Of a stretch of 64,000 nt of DNA, positions 42,086 through 50,973 are shown piece after piece. The stretch's first letter is position 1, and each line of letters begins with the position of its first letter. The notes beneath the pieces are model-generated. The model was not told where the DNA came from and did not search any database. It saw only the letters and a program-made list of their open reading frames with translations. Made by a program: the position numbers and the translations under genes. The DNA is taken from assembly GCF_040095835.1 (NCBI RefSeq), contig NZ_JBBMFT010000008.1:1-64000 (forward strand), written 5' to 3'. Source of the DNA: Flavonifractor hominis. Its GTDB lineage: Bacteria > Bacillota > Clostridia > Oscillospirales > Oscillospiraceae.

Positions 42086-44031
42086 TACAGTGGATCGTCT
42101 CCTCCTGCGCGCTTATCCTGGCAGTATTGCTGCTGCGGGCAGCACTGGGCGGGCGTATCAGTGCCCGGCTGCGGTATGCGCTGTGGGCGGCGGTGCTGCT
42201 GCGTCTGCTGATTCCGGCCCCTCTGTTCTCCGTCACGGTCCCGGCCTCTTCCGACACCGGACCGGTCCAGAGCTCCTCTGCACCAGTGCAGGCGTCCGCC
42301 AGCGCAGAACCGGAGCGCGGTGGTTTTGCCGGGACTATGACGGAGGACGCCGCTGCTCCGGCGGAGCCGGCACAGCCGGCCCCATCTCCCGCCCGGATCT
42401 TGGCGGCGCTCTGGCTGACCGGGAGCGTCTGCACCGCCCTGGTGCTGCTGGGGTCCAATTTGCGCTTTGCCCGGCGGATACGCCGGACGCGGCAACTGGT
42501 GGACCTTGCCTGCACACCTGCCGTATACACCGTTGGGGACCTCCCCTCCCCCTGCCTGTTTGGACTGGTGCGCCCCGCCATCTATCTGACACCGGAAACG
42601 GCTGTCTCCCCCGTCCGGCTGCGGCATGTGCTGGCCCACGAGCGCACCCACTACCGCCATGGAGATCATATCTGGAGCGCCCTGCGGGCTCTGGCTCTGG
42701 CGGTCCACTGGTGGAACCCGCTGGTATGGGCCGCGGTATGGCTGTCCCGTCGGGACGGGGAGCTGGCCTGTGACGAGGGCACCCTGCGCCGCCTGGGCGA
42801 TGGGGAGCGGACCGCTTACGGGGAGACCCTTCTGGCCCTGATCACCGCGCCGCCCCATCCGGGCGACCTGTTCTCCTGCGCCACCACCATGAACAGCGGC
42901 AAGCACGGGCTGCATGAGCGCATCCGGCGCATCGCCCGTACTCCCCGGCAGCTGCTGTGGGCGGCAGCCGCCGCCATAGTGCTGACAGCCTTGACGGCAT
43001 GCTGCGCGTTTACAGGAGCGGCACGGCCGGAGCAGACAGCCGGACCGGTCCCGGACCCGGACCGTTCGGTGGCCTGCGATTTGGACCGCAATGGCGTCTC
43101 CGAACAGATCCTGCTGCACACCGAAGAGGGTCTCTACACCCTGCGGGTGGAGGAGCCTGCGGGTTCCGGCGCGGACACGGCCGCCTCCAAACTTCTCTGG
43201 TCCACCGAGGCCGCCGACGCACACCCGGGCTGGAAGGCCGTGTTTCTCACCCAGGCCGGGGACGGTGACTGTTTGATGGAGTATACGCCCACCATGTACT
43301 GCGGAGAGGCCACCTACGCCTACCGGGTATTTTATCTGGACAGAGACGGCGGCGAGATCGTGGTGGACGAGGACTCGGTATCCTTCGGGCTCAATTTTAT
43401 GTTTGAGGACAATTCCTTTGACGCCCGGGCCCTGGCTGCTTTTATGGAGCAGGTCAACGCCTGGTTGGCCCAGAGCACCCTGCTGCTGAATACCGACCCA
43501 GAGCTGTCCTCCACCTTCCAGCGGTTGGGGGTGCTTCAGGATGATCTGTGGTTTCTGGAGAGGGACGGCTTCACCCGGGACCCGAACAAGAGTCTGCTGG
43601 AAAATCTGCTGTCCTACCAGAACGCCATGACCGCTCAGGCGGCGGTACCCACGGCCGCAGAACTGCTCGCCGGCATTCAGGCGGCAGATCTGTCCGAGAC
43701 GGGTGGCGCGGATGCCGCCGCTCTGGCCCAGGCCCTGAACGGTGCGGCCTATGCGCCGGAAACCGACGCAGAGACCTGGGCCCCCGCCTTCCGCCTGACG
43801 GTACACTACACGCTGGAGGGCTCTTCCTCCCCCCAGACCGCCGTGTTGGAGGCTCCAGCGGAGGGCGATACGGTCCTGCTTTCCCTGACGGGACAGGTCA
43901 CCTACCTGTTCCACTCGGAAAATCCGGAAAACGAGTCCATTTATCTCAGTCAGACACCCTATTCTCTTACGCTCTGTGTGGAAGACACTGACCTGTGTCA
44001 ACTGGTCCGCACCTGGGGACAGTCCATGTGA
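42076..44031 (+). CDS. BlaR1-like M56 metallopeptidase with non-penicillin-binding C-terminus
   Basis: A 651-residue membrane protease. Helices near 5-20, 32-52, 108-125 and 295-315 surround an M56 zinc site HERTH (about residues 194-198, LAHERTHYRHGDHIW) and DGELACDE. After the last helix (IVLTALTACCAF) come about 330 extracellular residues beginning with DLDRNGVSEQILLHTEEGLY, which look like an FG-GAP-type or EF-like repeat rather than a penicillin-binding domain. It probably senses another envelope signal and cleaves the BlaI-like repressor. Confidence 0.87.
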   Translation: MFLIQWIVSSCALILAVLLLRAALGGRISARLRYALWAAVLLRLLIPAPLFSVTVPASSDTGPVQSSSAPVQASASAEPERGGFAGTMTEDAAAPAEPAQPAPSPARILAALWLTGSVCTALVLLGSNLRFARRIRRTRQLVDLACTPAVYTVGDLPSPCLFGLVRPAIYLTPETAVSPVRLRHVLAHERTHYRHGDHIWSALRALALAVHWWNPLVWAAVWLSRRDGELACDEGTLRRLGDGERTAYGETLLALITAPPHPGDLFSCATTMNSGKHGLHERIRRIARTPRQLLWAAAAAIVLTALTACCAFTGAARPEQTAGPVPDPDRSVACDLDRNGVSEQILLHTEEGLYTLRVEEPAGSGADTAASKLLWSTEAADAHPGWKAVFLTQAGDGDCLMEYTPTMYCGEATYAYRVFYLDRDGGEIVVDEDSVSFGLNFMFEDNSFDARALAAFMEQVNAWLAQSTLLLNTDPELSSTFQRLGVLQDDLWFLERDGFTRDPNKSLLENLLSYQNAMTAQAAVPTAAELLAGIQAADLSETGGADAAALAQALNGAAYAPETDAETWAPAFRLTVHYTLEGSSSPQTAVLEAPAEGDTVLLSLTGQVTYLFHSENPENESIYLSQTPYSLTLCVEDTDLCQLVRTWGQSM

Positions 44032-44056
44032 CCTTCTCCGGACCAGGCAAGAAAAA

Positions 44057-44087
44057 ACGGGCCACCCCCTCCTCGGGGGTGGCCCGT
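44057..44087. terminator. Bidirectional terminator
   Basis: ACGGGCCACCCCC pairs perfectly with GGGGGTGGCCCGT, loop tcctc. On the minus strand TTTTTTC follows. It lies between the convergent BlaR-like and DUF4340 genes. Confidence 0.88.
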
Positions 44088-44100
44088 TGCTTTGTCTCGG

Positions 44101-45516
44101 TCAGTTAAGCACGATAGCGTTGATCGCCTCGATAAGTTCCACCACGCTGCTGCGGGCCACCAGGCAGACGGGCTGACCGTCCACCACTGCCAGGCAGTCG
44201 CTGCCGTCATAACGGTAGAGCTCAATGGAAACCGTGGGCTCTCCCTCCAGATCCAGGTGGAGCGTCAGGCTGATCTCCTGCTTCTGGGTGGGCTCCTCGT
44301 CGGTAAAGCGGTCAGCCTGCAGGGCCTGCAGGGCGCTTTCCAGATCCGTAAGATCCAGTTCCTGCTCCTGATAGGAGTAAGTCCGCTCCTCGCCGGAGCC
44401 CTCAGAGGTAATGGTATACGCTACCCCTTCCAGCGTAATATCGATCTGACTGATATCCTCAGTCTCGGCGGGGACCACCTCAGGATGCCGCAGATCGTCG
44501 TATGCGGCGGCCATCAGCTGCTGATACTCTTCACCCGTGATCTGATAGAGAATCTGAGACTCACCCACTCTGGCATAGGCCGTGATGCTCTCGGGATCCT
44601 CTTCCTCGTCCGTCTCCCCGCTCTGCTCCGCCAGTTCGGCCAGCTGATCCGGGTCGCGGCTGACACTCAGGGTAAAGTCCTGGGTGCTCTCGTTGCCTTC
44701 TTCATCCTCCGTGGTATAGTTCACCTGGATGATAAGTTCCGGATCGTCCAGCCCACACCCCTGGATGGCCTCCTCGGTGGCATTATAAGTCACATAATGG
44801 GTCAGGTCCAGATAGCTCAGGTTCTTGAGGTAGCTGTTTACCCGGGAGGTATCCAGCGGCACGTGGTCCCCATCCACCTCGGTAAAGTAGACGTCAGAAT
44901 CCCGATAGGTGTCCGCGCCGTCCTCCTCGTAGGTGATGGTATAATTCTCGCTGCCCGAGAAGGTAATCTGATTGGCCTGCTCAAAGTAAGGCACATCATC
45001 CTGAGCGATGAGATCACTCAGCTGCGCGTCAAAGTCGTCCAGCGGATCGTCCTGAACCAGGTAGACATTTCCATCCCCGATGGAGACATAGCGCTGAGAG
45101 TCCATGGTACTGTAGTCGCCCAGTTGGACCGTATAGTTCTGTTCTTCGGTGGTGATCTCAATGGTACATACCGGGTCGTCCAGTCCGTACTGCCCCAGAT
45201 CTTCCACTTCCTCAATGATAAAGGCCACGCCAAAGGATGCAAACCGCTCCAGCATCTGGCTCATCTTGTCTTCATCCACCGGGAAGGCTGCATCCTCATC
45301 GTAGACCCAGACACCGTCCTCCCGATGGAAGGCCAGGCTCTGCCCGTCGTACTCCCAGGACAGGGACTGGACGGAATCGGTGGGGATCTCCAGCACCACC
45401 TGGTCGCTGTTGCTGATCTGCTCTTTGTGCTCTTGGTACCGGCTCACGCCGAAGGTCACCGCGCAGGCGACCACCAGCACGGCCAGCAGAAGATAAATGC
45501 GCTTATACCGCTTCAT
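44101..45516 (-). CDS. DUF4340 membrane-anchored protein
   Basis: A 471-residue protein with one N-terminal membrane helix (IYLLLAVLVVACAVTFGV). Repeated extracellular beta modules follow, including EDGVWVYDEDAAFPVDEDKM and YTVQLGDYSTMDSQRYVSIG, of the DUF4340 type. The family sits with GldF/GldG-like ABC transporters. It overlaps the GldG-like gene by 14 bp and is last in the four-gene operon. Role unknown, probably an extracytoplasmic part of the transporter. Confidence 0.87.
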   Translation of the reverse strand: MKRYKRIYLLLAVLVVACAVTFGVSRYQEHKEQISNSDQVVLEIPTDSVQSLSWEYDGQSLAFHREDGVWVYDEDAAFPVDEDKMSQMLERFASFGVAFIIEEVEDLGQYGLDDPVCTIEITTEEQNYTVQLGDYSTMDSQRYVSIGDGNVYLVQDDPLDDFDAQLSDLIAQDDVPYFEQANQITFSGSENYTITYEEDGADTYRDSDVYFTEVDGDHVPLDTSRVNSYLKNLSYLDLTHYVTYNATEEAIQGCGLDDPELIIQVNYTTEDEEGNESTQDFTLSVSRDPDQLAELAEQSGETDEEEDPESITAYARVGESQILYQITGEEYQQLMAAAYDDLRHPEVVPAETEDISQIDITLEGVAYTITSEGSGEERTYSYQEQELDLTDLESALQALQADRFTDEEPTQKQEISLTLHLDLEGEPTVSIELYRYDGSDCLAVVDGQPVCLVARSSVVELIEAINAIVLN

Positions 45517-46957
45517 TCTGCAACCCCTTTCTTCTCACTACCACACCGATGCCGATGCCCAGATACACCAGCGGGAACACGCCGATCATCAATACCTTCA
45601 GCAGAGAAGAAGTGGACTCGCTGATGGTCAGATAGTTGTAGTCCAGCGACTTGCTGCGGATCGCCATAGCCTCACTCTCCCCAATGAGAGAGGACAGGGC
45701 ATTCATACCCAGATTTACATTGGCTCCCGAGGAATAGGCGTTATACATATCCTCCAGGAACGCCGACGAGGAGAACCAGACCATCTGGCCGCCGGTGCTG
45801 CAGTCAACCGATACCGCCAGAGCAAAGGGCCCATCAATATCTCCTTCCTCTTTCTCATAGGTGTCCAGGTCATACCCGGCCACCTTGCTGAAGGAGTCGG
45901 CGGAGGTGGTGAGCAGAGCGGTTACCGTGGCATCCGTTTCATTCTCCCCAATGGTCAGGCCCTGCGCAACAGGCAGGATGGGGAAATAGTGCTCTTCCAT
46001 GAGCGAATCGGTCATATCGCTCTCAGCCATGTCGGGCATCAGGGCCAGGGGCGACTGGAAGGCGTAGTGCTCCCGGTCTCCTTCCACCACGATTCCCTCG
46101 TTGGCCGTCACACCGTAGTCTGCCAGAAGGCTGTACAGATTGTCCAGCGATGCATCCTCAACAGGGCCGGCCATGACCAGCAGCTTTCCGCCACCGGCTA
46201 CATAGTCGGAGAGCATCTCTGCCTCCTCGGTGGAGATGTCGCTGGACGGGGCATAGAGCATGACACAGTCGGCCTCCTCGGGCACAGCGTCCACTGTCAG
46301 CAGGGAGAAGGTGGTCATCTCAATGTTTTCCTTCTCGATCTGCTCGCTGAAGGTGGAGGGCAATTCGGCCTCACCGTGGCCCTCCAGCACATAGAGCTGG
46401 GGCTGCTCCTCGTTCACCACATAGTCAATGGCCGAGGTGATGGCCCCCTCTCCGTCAAAGGCGGTCTTGTAAGAGCTGGAGGCCAGGTCCAACTGATAGA
46501 CATAGATATCGTCATAGCCGATAAAGCGGCTGCGATCTCCGCACTCTACCACCAGACTGTTGTTGTCCACCGTTTCGTCGGTGTACTGCTCGGCAAAGGT
46601 GGGATAAATGTCGGGATTCTTTTTTACTACCTGGATATGGTCGGACAGGCTCTCGTACTTGCCCAGCAGGTTCTCGATGACCTGGTCCTCTTCCCCCGAC
46701 TGCACGATCCAGTAAATGGTCACGTCCTCCTCCAGTGCATTTACCACCACCTTGGTGTTGCTGGTAATGGAGTAAAGCTTGGTGGAGCTGATATCATATT
46801 TGGTCAAAGTGGTAGGCAGGGCGCCAGCCAGGATGTTGAGCACGATCAGCAGTGCCAGCACCACCGCAGTCATAGCCAGGGAGTAGGAACCGCCCTGGAA
46901 CGCAATGCGATTGTGCCCCGCTCTGTCCGTCCGCTCCGGAAGCTTGGATTTCTTCAT
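45503..46957 (-). CDS. GldG-like ABC-system auxiliary protein
   Basis: A 484-residue protein with an N-terminal membrane helix (AVVLALLIVLNILAGALP) and an extracellular ABC-type uncharacterised transport domain (STKLYSITSNTKVVVNALEE, QLYVLEGHGEAELPSTFSEQ, DCVMLYAPSSDIS, GGGKLLVMAGP). A C-terminal helix (VLMIGVFPLVYLGIGIGVVV) follows. GldG family proteins work with the GldF permease and GldA ATPase; here they are clearly not for Bacteroidetes gliding. Start and stop codons overlap with the permease by one base. Confidence 0.87.
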   Translation of the reverse strand: MKKSKLPERTDRAGHNRIAFQGGSYSLAMTAVVLALLIVLNILAGALPTTLTKYDISSTKLYSITSNTKVVVNALEEDVTIYWIVQSGEEDQVIENLLGKYESLSDHIQVVKKNPDIYPTFAEQYTDETVDNNSLVVECGDRSRFIGYDDIYVYQLDLASSSYKTAFDGEGAITSAIDYVVNEEQPQLYVLEGHGEAELPSTFSEQIEKENIEMTTFSLLTVDAVPEEADCVMLYAPSSDISTEEAEMLSDYVAGGGKLLVMAGPVEDASLDNLYSLLADYGVTANEGIVVEGDREHYAFQSPLALMPDMAESDMTDSLMEEHYFPILPVAQGLTIGENETDATVTALLTTSADSFSKVAGYDLDTYEKEEGDIDGPFALAVSVDCSTGGQMVWFSSSAFLEDMYNAYSSGANVNLGMNALSSLIGESEAMAIRSKSLDYNYLTISESTSSLLKVLMIGVFPLVYLGIGIGVVVRRKGLQNEAV

Positions 46958-47820
46958 CAGTTATACCTCCTTTTTTCCAGGGACTGGACCGACAGGAACA
47001 GGAAAAAGACGATCACGCTGACATAGTAGACGATGGCCGTCAAATCAAACACGCCGCTGACAAACCCATTGAATCGCTCAAACAGGGACAGCTTGGTCAT
47101 AATATCGGGCAGCAGTCCCTCAAAGGCCGACCCGTTGAGCAGGTACAGCACAATGACACAGAGCGTCAGCGCGATGCATACCCCATAGGCCAGGTTCTCA
47201 TTCTTGGTCATAAAGCGCACAATGGCACCCAGCACCAGGATCAGCACCAGCAGGGCGATGATGGTGCCAAGGGCAGTGGAGGAGACATACTCGGACAGGC
47301 TGACGCTGTAGTAATTGAACAAAATCACCGCGATGCCGATGCCGGCCGCCAGGCCTTGGTTATCGGTCAGGGAAGAAATAAACATGCCCAGGGCAATCAG
47401 AGCCGCTCCCATGATGAAAAAGGCCAGAATCGAGCCATAGGAGGTCAGCAGGTACACCTCACCAAACTGAGCAAAGATAAGCGGGTAAATGGAGATAATG
47501 GCCAGAGGAATGAGATAGAGGATCAGCAGCGCCACATACTTGCCCAGAATCACCTGTGTGGTGGTAATGGGCAGAGAATAGAGCAGCTGGTCGGTCCTCT
47601 GGCGCCGTTCCTCGGCGATGACCCGCATGGTCAGGATAGGCACAATGACCACGAACACCAGGCTGCCGAAGCTGAGCACATATTCAAAATTGCTCACCGC
47701 TGCCTGGAGGTTGTAGAGCATGGCGCCCACCCCTACAAAGGCCAGCAGAAACGCCCCGAAGACATAGGCCGTCAGGGAGTGGAAGTAGCTTCTCAGTTCA
47801 TGTTTCAATACCGCGCTCAT
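46957..47820 (-). CDS. ABC-2 permease, GldF-like
   Basis: A 287-residue permease with six to seven membrane helices (AYVFGAFLLAFVGVGAMLYN, LVFVVIVPILTMRVIAEERR, YVALLILYLIPLAIISIYPL, ILAFFIMGAALIALGMFISS, and further). The motif MRVIAEERRQRTDQLLYSLP is typical of this subgroup. It pairs with the ATPase, whose stop it overlaps by 4 bp. Confidence 0.9.
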   Translation of the reverse strand: MSAVLKHELRSYFHSLTAYVFGAFLLAFVGVGAMLYNLQAAVSNFEYVLSFGSLVFVVIVPILTMRVIAEERRQRTDQLLYSLPITTTQVILGKYVALLILYLIPLAIISIYPLIFAQFGEVYLLTSYGSILAFFIMGAALIALGMFISSLTDNQGLAAGIGIAVILFNYYSVSLSEYVSSTALGTIIALLVLILVLGAIVRFMTKNENLAYGVCIALTLCVIVLYLLNGSAFEGLLPDIMTKLSLFERFNGFVSGVFDLTAIVYYVSVIVFFLFLSVQSLEKRRYN

Positions 47821-48797
47821 GCGTCTTCCGCCTCACTTTCCGCCGGCTCACCGGCCGTCTCGCTTTGCTCGGTCAGTTCCAGGAAGATGTCCTCCAGATT
47901 GGCCTTCTTCAGCGTCATCTCCAACAGAGCCGTTTCCTGTCTGGCAAAAGCGAAAAAGATCGAGCGGGAGACGGCATAAATATCCGCTCCATCTGTTTTG
48001 AGGTGCACGCACACCCCCTGAGGCTGGGCCTCCTCCACGGTAATCTCCGTAATATGCTCCACCTGCTCCAGAATGGCCCGGGCCTCGTCGGCGGTGGTCT
48101 CAGCAGTCAGGGTAATCTCGCTGGGAGAGAGCAGCTGCCGCTCCAGATTTTCCGGCGCATCAAAGGCGATGAGCCTGCCCTTGGCGATGATGAGGATCTT
48201 CTCACACATGGTCTGGACCTCAGAGAGGATGTGGGAACTGAGGATAACCGTATGATCTTGCCCCAGCTGGCGGATTAGCTCCCGGATCTCGATGATCTGA
48301 AGGGGATCCAACCCCACCGTGGGCTCATCCAGAATGATGACCTTGGGATTGCCCAACAAAGCCTGGGCGATGCCCACCCGCTGCTTGTAGCCCTTGGAGA
48401 GCGCCGAAATGCATCGGCGGCGCACAGGCTGAAGCCGGGTCTGCTCAATCACCGAGTTAATCTGCCGTTCCAGTTCCGCCCCCCGCAGTCCCTTTGCCTC
48501 TCCGACAAAACGCAGGTACTCCTCGGGCGTCTCGTTCATATACAGCGGCGGCTGCTCAGGCAGGTAGCCAATCAGCTTTTTGGCTTCACCGGGTTCATCA
48601 AAAATATCGTGGCCGTCGATGTGCACGTGTCCCGCTGTAGCGGACAGACAGCCCGTCATGATGTTCATGGTAGTGGATTTGCCGGCGCCGTTGGGGCCCA
48701 GAAACCCGTATACATGTCCCTCTTCGATCTCAAAGGACAGGTCGTTGACCGCCATAAAATCACCATAACATTTGGTTAAGTGCTCCACTGTGATCAT
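47817..48797 (-). CDS. ABC transporter ATP-binding protein, GldA-like
   Basis: A 326-residue ATPase with Walker A GPNGAGKST, Q-loop PEQPPLY, signature ALSKGYKQR (LSKGY variant), Walker B VIILDEPTVGLD and H-loop SSHILSE, plus a C-terminal regulatory extension of about 90 residues. The ATG at 48797 has AAGGAGG upstream; the frame extends further without a site. It is the first gene of the ATPase-permease-GldG-DUF4340 operon. Confidence 0.93.
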   Translation of the reverse strand: MITVEHLTKCYGDFMAVNDLSFEIEEGHVYGFLGPNGAGKSTTMNIMTGCLSATAGHVHIDGHDIFDEPGEAKKLIGYLPEQPPLYMNETPEEYLRFVGEAKGLRGAELERQINSVIEQTRLQPVRRRCISALSKGYKQRVGIAQALLGNPKVIILDEPTVGLDPLQIIEIRELIRQLGQDHTVILSSHILSEVQTMCEKILIIAKGRLIAFDAPENLERQLLSPSEITLTAETTADEARAILEQVEHITEITVEEAQPQGVCVHLKTDGADIYAVSRSIFFAFARQETALLEMTLKKANLEDIFLELTEQSETAGEPAESEAEDA

Positions 48798-48882
48798 GGT
48801 TGACCTCCTTGTTGGTGGTGTTGCATCGAGGCCATTATAATCACTCTCGCTGAAAGGACGCTGAAAGCCTGTTAAAAAACAA

Positions 48883-48921
48883 AACCAGGGCGGCACACAT
48901 CAGCTGTGTGCCGCCCTGGTT
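48883..48921 (-). terminator. Terminator of the two-component operon
   Basis: AACCAGGGCGGCACAC pairs with GTGTGCCGCCCTGGTT, 7-base loop. On the minus strand TTTTGTTTTTTAA follows, 14 bp after the kinase stop. Confidence 0.92.
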
Positions 48922-48934
48922 TCCAAACGCACCC

Positions 48935-50143
48935 TCAGGCGCAGGGAAGATCCACAAAAAAGGTGTTAATCCCGTCTTTGCTCTGGGCCCATATCGTCCC
49001 GTGGTGCTGCCGCACAATGCTCTCGGCAATGGACAGCCCCAGCCCGAAACTTCCCGTGCGGCTCCGGGCCGGATCCGCGCGGTAAAAGCGTTTAAAGATC
49101 TGTCCCAGCTCCTCCTCTGGGATGGGGGCGCCCTCATCGGCCACTTGGAGTACACACCGCCCCTTCCCCCGCCGCCGCAGGCTCACCCATGTGGTCCCGC
49201 CAGGACTGGAATACTTATGAGCGTTGTCCAGCAGAATTTCCATCAGCTGGCGCAGCTGGGCCTGATCTCCCATCACCTGAATCTCTTTTTCAATGTCCAG
49301 GGTAAGGGTAAGGCCCCGCTCGAAATAGAGCGGTTCAAACGGCAGCGCCGCCTGAGCCGCCAGGCGGCTGAGTTCCACTGGCGCAAAGGCCTGCTCCGCC
49401 TCGGCGCTGTCGGCCCGGGCCAGCTCCAGCATCTGCTCGATCAACCGGCGCATCTGCCGGGACATGGTGAGGATGCTTTCCAGAAACCGTTCCCGCTTTT
49501 CCTCGTCGTACCCCGGCTCCTGCATCAGTTCCGCATTGGTCAGGATGACCGTCAGGGGCGTTTTCAGCTCATGAGAGGCCGCCGCCACAAACTGCCGCTG
49601 CTGCTTCCAGGCTCGCTCCACCGGCCGCACCGCCCATTTGGACAGCAGGATACTCACCCATAAGAACGCCACAAAGCTCACCCCGCCAATAAACAGGCAG
49701 GTGCGCATCAGCCCATCCATCGTGGCCTTCTCACTGGAGATATCGGCAAACACCAGGCACTGGCTCATGGGCGTGTCCACCCGGTAATAGCGCAGGTTAT
49801 ATTCCTGAATCACCCCAAGCCGTTTGGGGGAGGCAAAGGCCATGTCAATGAGCTGATCCAGAAAGACGTCATCCGATAGATCATAATAGCCCCCGCCGGT
49901 GGAAATCAGTTCCCCATGGGGGCCCAGTTGAAGGGTAAAAAAGGGCAGCCGCACCTGCTCATCCAGCTCACTGGGGGTCCCCAACTGCACTGGCTGGCTG
50001 GCAATGTTCTGCATCATCTGGATGCTTTCCCGCTCCAGATTTGCCCCGGTAAAATAAAAAATCAGTCCGAAAATGACACACAGAAGCAGCGCCACGATAC
50101 TCATGTTCACAAACACAAATTTAAAACGCAGGCGCTTAATCAT
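48935..50143 (-). CDS. Sensor histidine kinase
   Basis: A 402-residue kinase with two membrane helices (MSIVALLLCVIFGLIFYF and CLFIGGVSFVAFLWVSILL) enclosing an extracellular sensor of about 120 residues. Then the H-box ASHELKTPLT, N-box LLDNAHKYSS, and G-boxes VADEGAPIP and SFGLGLSIAE. It phosphorylates the OmpR-type regulator encoded upstream, with which it overlaps by 8 bp. The signal is unknown. Confidence 0.94.
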   Translation of the reverse strand: MIKRLRFKFVFVNMSIVALLLCVIFGLIFYFTGANLERESIQMMQNIASQPVQLGTPSELDEQVRLPFFTLQLGPHGELISTGGGYYDLSDDVFLDQLIDMAFASPKRLGVIQEYNLRYYRVDTPMSQCLVFADISSEKATMDGLMRTCLFIGGVSFVAFLWVSILLSKWAVRPVERAWKQQRQFVAAASHELKTPLTVILTNAELMQEPGYDEEKRERFLESILTMSRQMRRLIEQMLELARADSAEAEQAFAPVELSRLAAQAALPFEPLYFERGLTLTLDIEKEIQVMGDQAQLRQLMEILLDNAHKYSSPGGTTWVSLRRRGKGRCVLQVADEGAPIPEEELGQIFKRFYRADPARSRTGSFGLGLSIAESIVRQHHGTIWAQSKDGINTFFVDLPCA

Positions 50144-50813
50144 CTCCGTTCACCTCCAGATGATAGCCCAACCGGCGAATGGCTTCAATACGGATATTGG
50201 AGCCAATACTGGCCAGCTTCTTGCGCAGAAATCCAATGTAGACCTCCACATAGTTATCCACCGCATCAGAATCATATCCCCATACTTTGGCCAGCAGCGC
50301 TTCCTTGGAGATATTTTTCCCTCCGCTCTGAAGCAGCGCACGCATCATATCAAATTCCTTTGCAGACAGTCGAACGCGGTTTTCCCCACACAGCAGCATG
50401 GCCGAGGAGAGATCCAGCGTGGTATTGCCAAAGGTCACCTCATCCACCTGGGCACCCTGACGCCGCAGCAGGGCGTTGATGCAGGCCAGCAGCTCCCGGA
50501 TATCAAAGGGTTTGGTCAGGTAGTAATCCGCTCCGGCGTTCAGCCCGGTGATCCGGTCCTCCAGTCCGGAGCGGGCCGTCAACATCAAAATAGGTGTTCC
50601 CAGATGCTTGGAACGCACCTGCCGCGCCACCTGATAACCATCCAGATTGGGCATCATGACATCCAGAATCAAAAGATCATAAATCCCCAGCTCCGCATAC
50701 TGCGCTCCACTCTCTCCATCATAAACGGCCTCCACTTCAAACCCCTTGCTCTTGAGCAGTTCGGCAATGGAATCGGCCAGGAGTTTTTCATCCTCAATGA
50801 TCAGGATTTTCAA
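50136..50813 (-). CDS. OmpR-family response regulator
   Basis: A 225-residue regulator. The receiver domain has acidic pocket EDE (7-9), phosphoacceptor Asp in DLLILDVMMPN (about 51), Thr in LMLTARS and Lys in YLTKPFD. The C-terminal winged helix reads LSAKEFDMMRALLQSGG and YIGFLRKKL. First gene of the operon with the histidine kinase; its targets are not visible. Confidence 0.95.
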   Translation of the reverse strand: MKILIIEDEKLLADSIAELLKSKGFEVEAVYDGESGAQYAELGIYDLLILDVMMPNLDGYQVARQVRSKHLGTPILMLTARSGLEDRITGLNAGADYYLTKPFDIRELLACINALLRRQGAQVDEVTFGNTTLDLSSAMLLCGENRVRLSAKEFDMMRALLQSGGKNISKEALLAKVWGYDSDAVDNYVEVYIGFLRKKLASIGSNIRIEAIRRLGYHLEVNGDD

Positions 50814-50896
50814 TACCGTTCACCTCTTTTTCTTGGTGCTATCATAACGCAGTTTGCTGAAATAAGGCTGAAAATGCACGCGTCAGTCTTACCTGC

Positions 50897-50923
50897 ACAT
50901 CAGCCGGCCAGGGGCATAAGATA
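50897..50923 (+). promoter_or_regulatory. Sigma-K-like sporulation promoter of the collagen-like gene
   Basis: AC (50897-50898), 16 bp, CATAAGATA (50915-50923) fits the sigma-K consensus AC-N16-17-CATANNNTA. A leader hairpin GCGGGGA/TCCCCGC (50929-50947) and GGGAG at about 50960 follow before the start codon. Confidence 0.65.
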
Positions 50924-50973
50924 GGATGCGGGGAGACTTTCCCCGCGATCCTGCCTGGAAGGGAGAATGTCAC

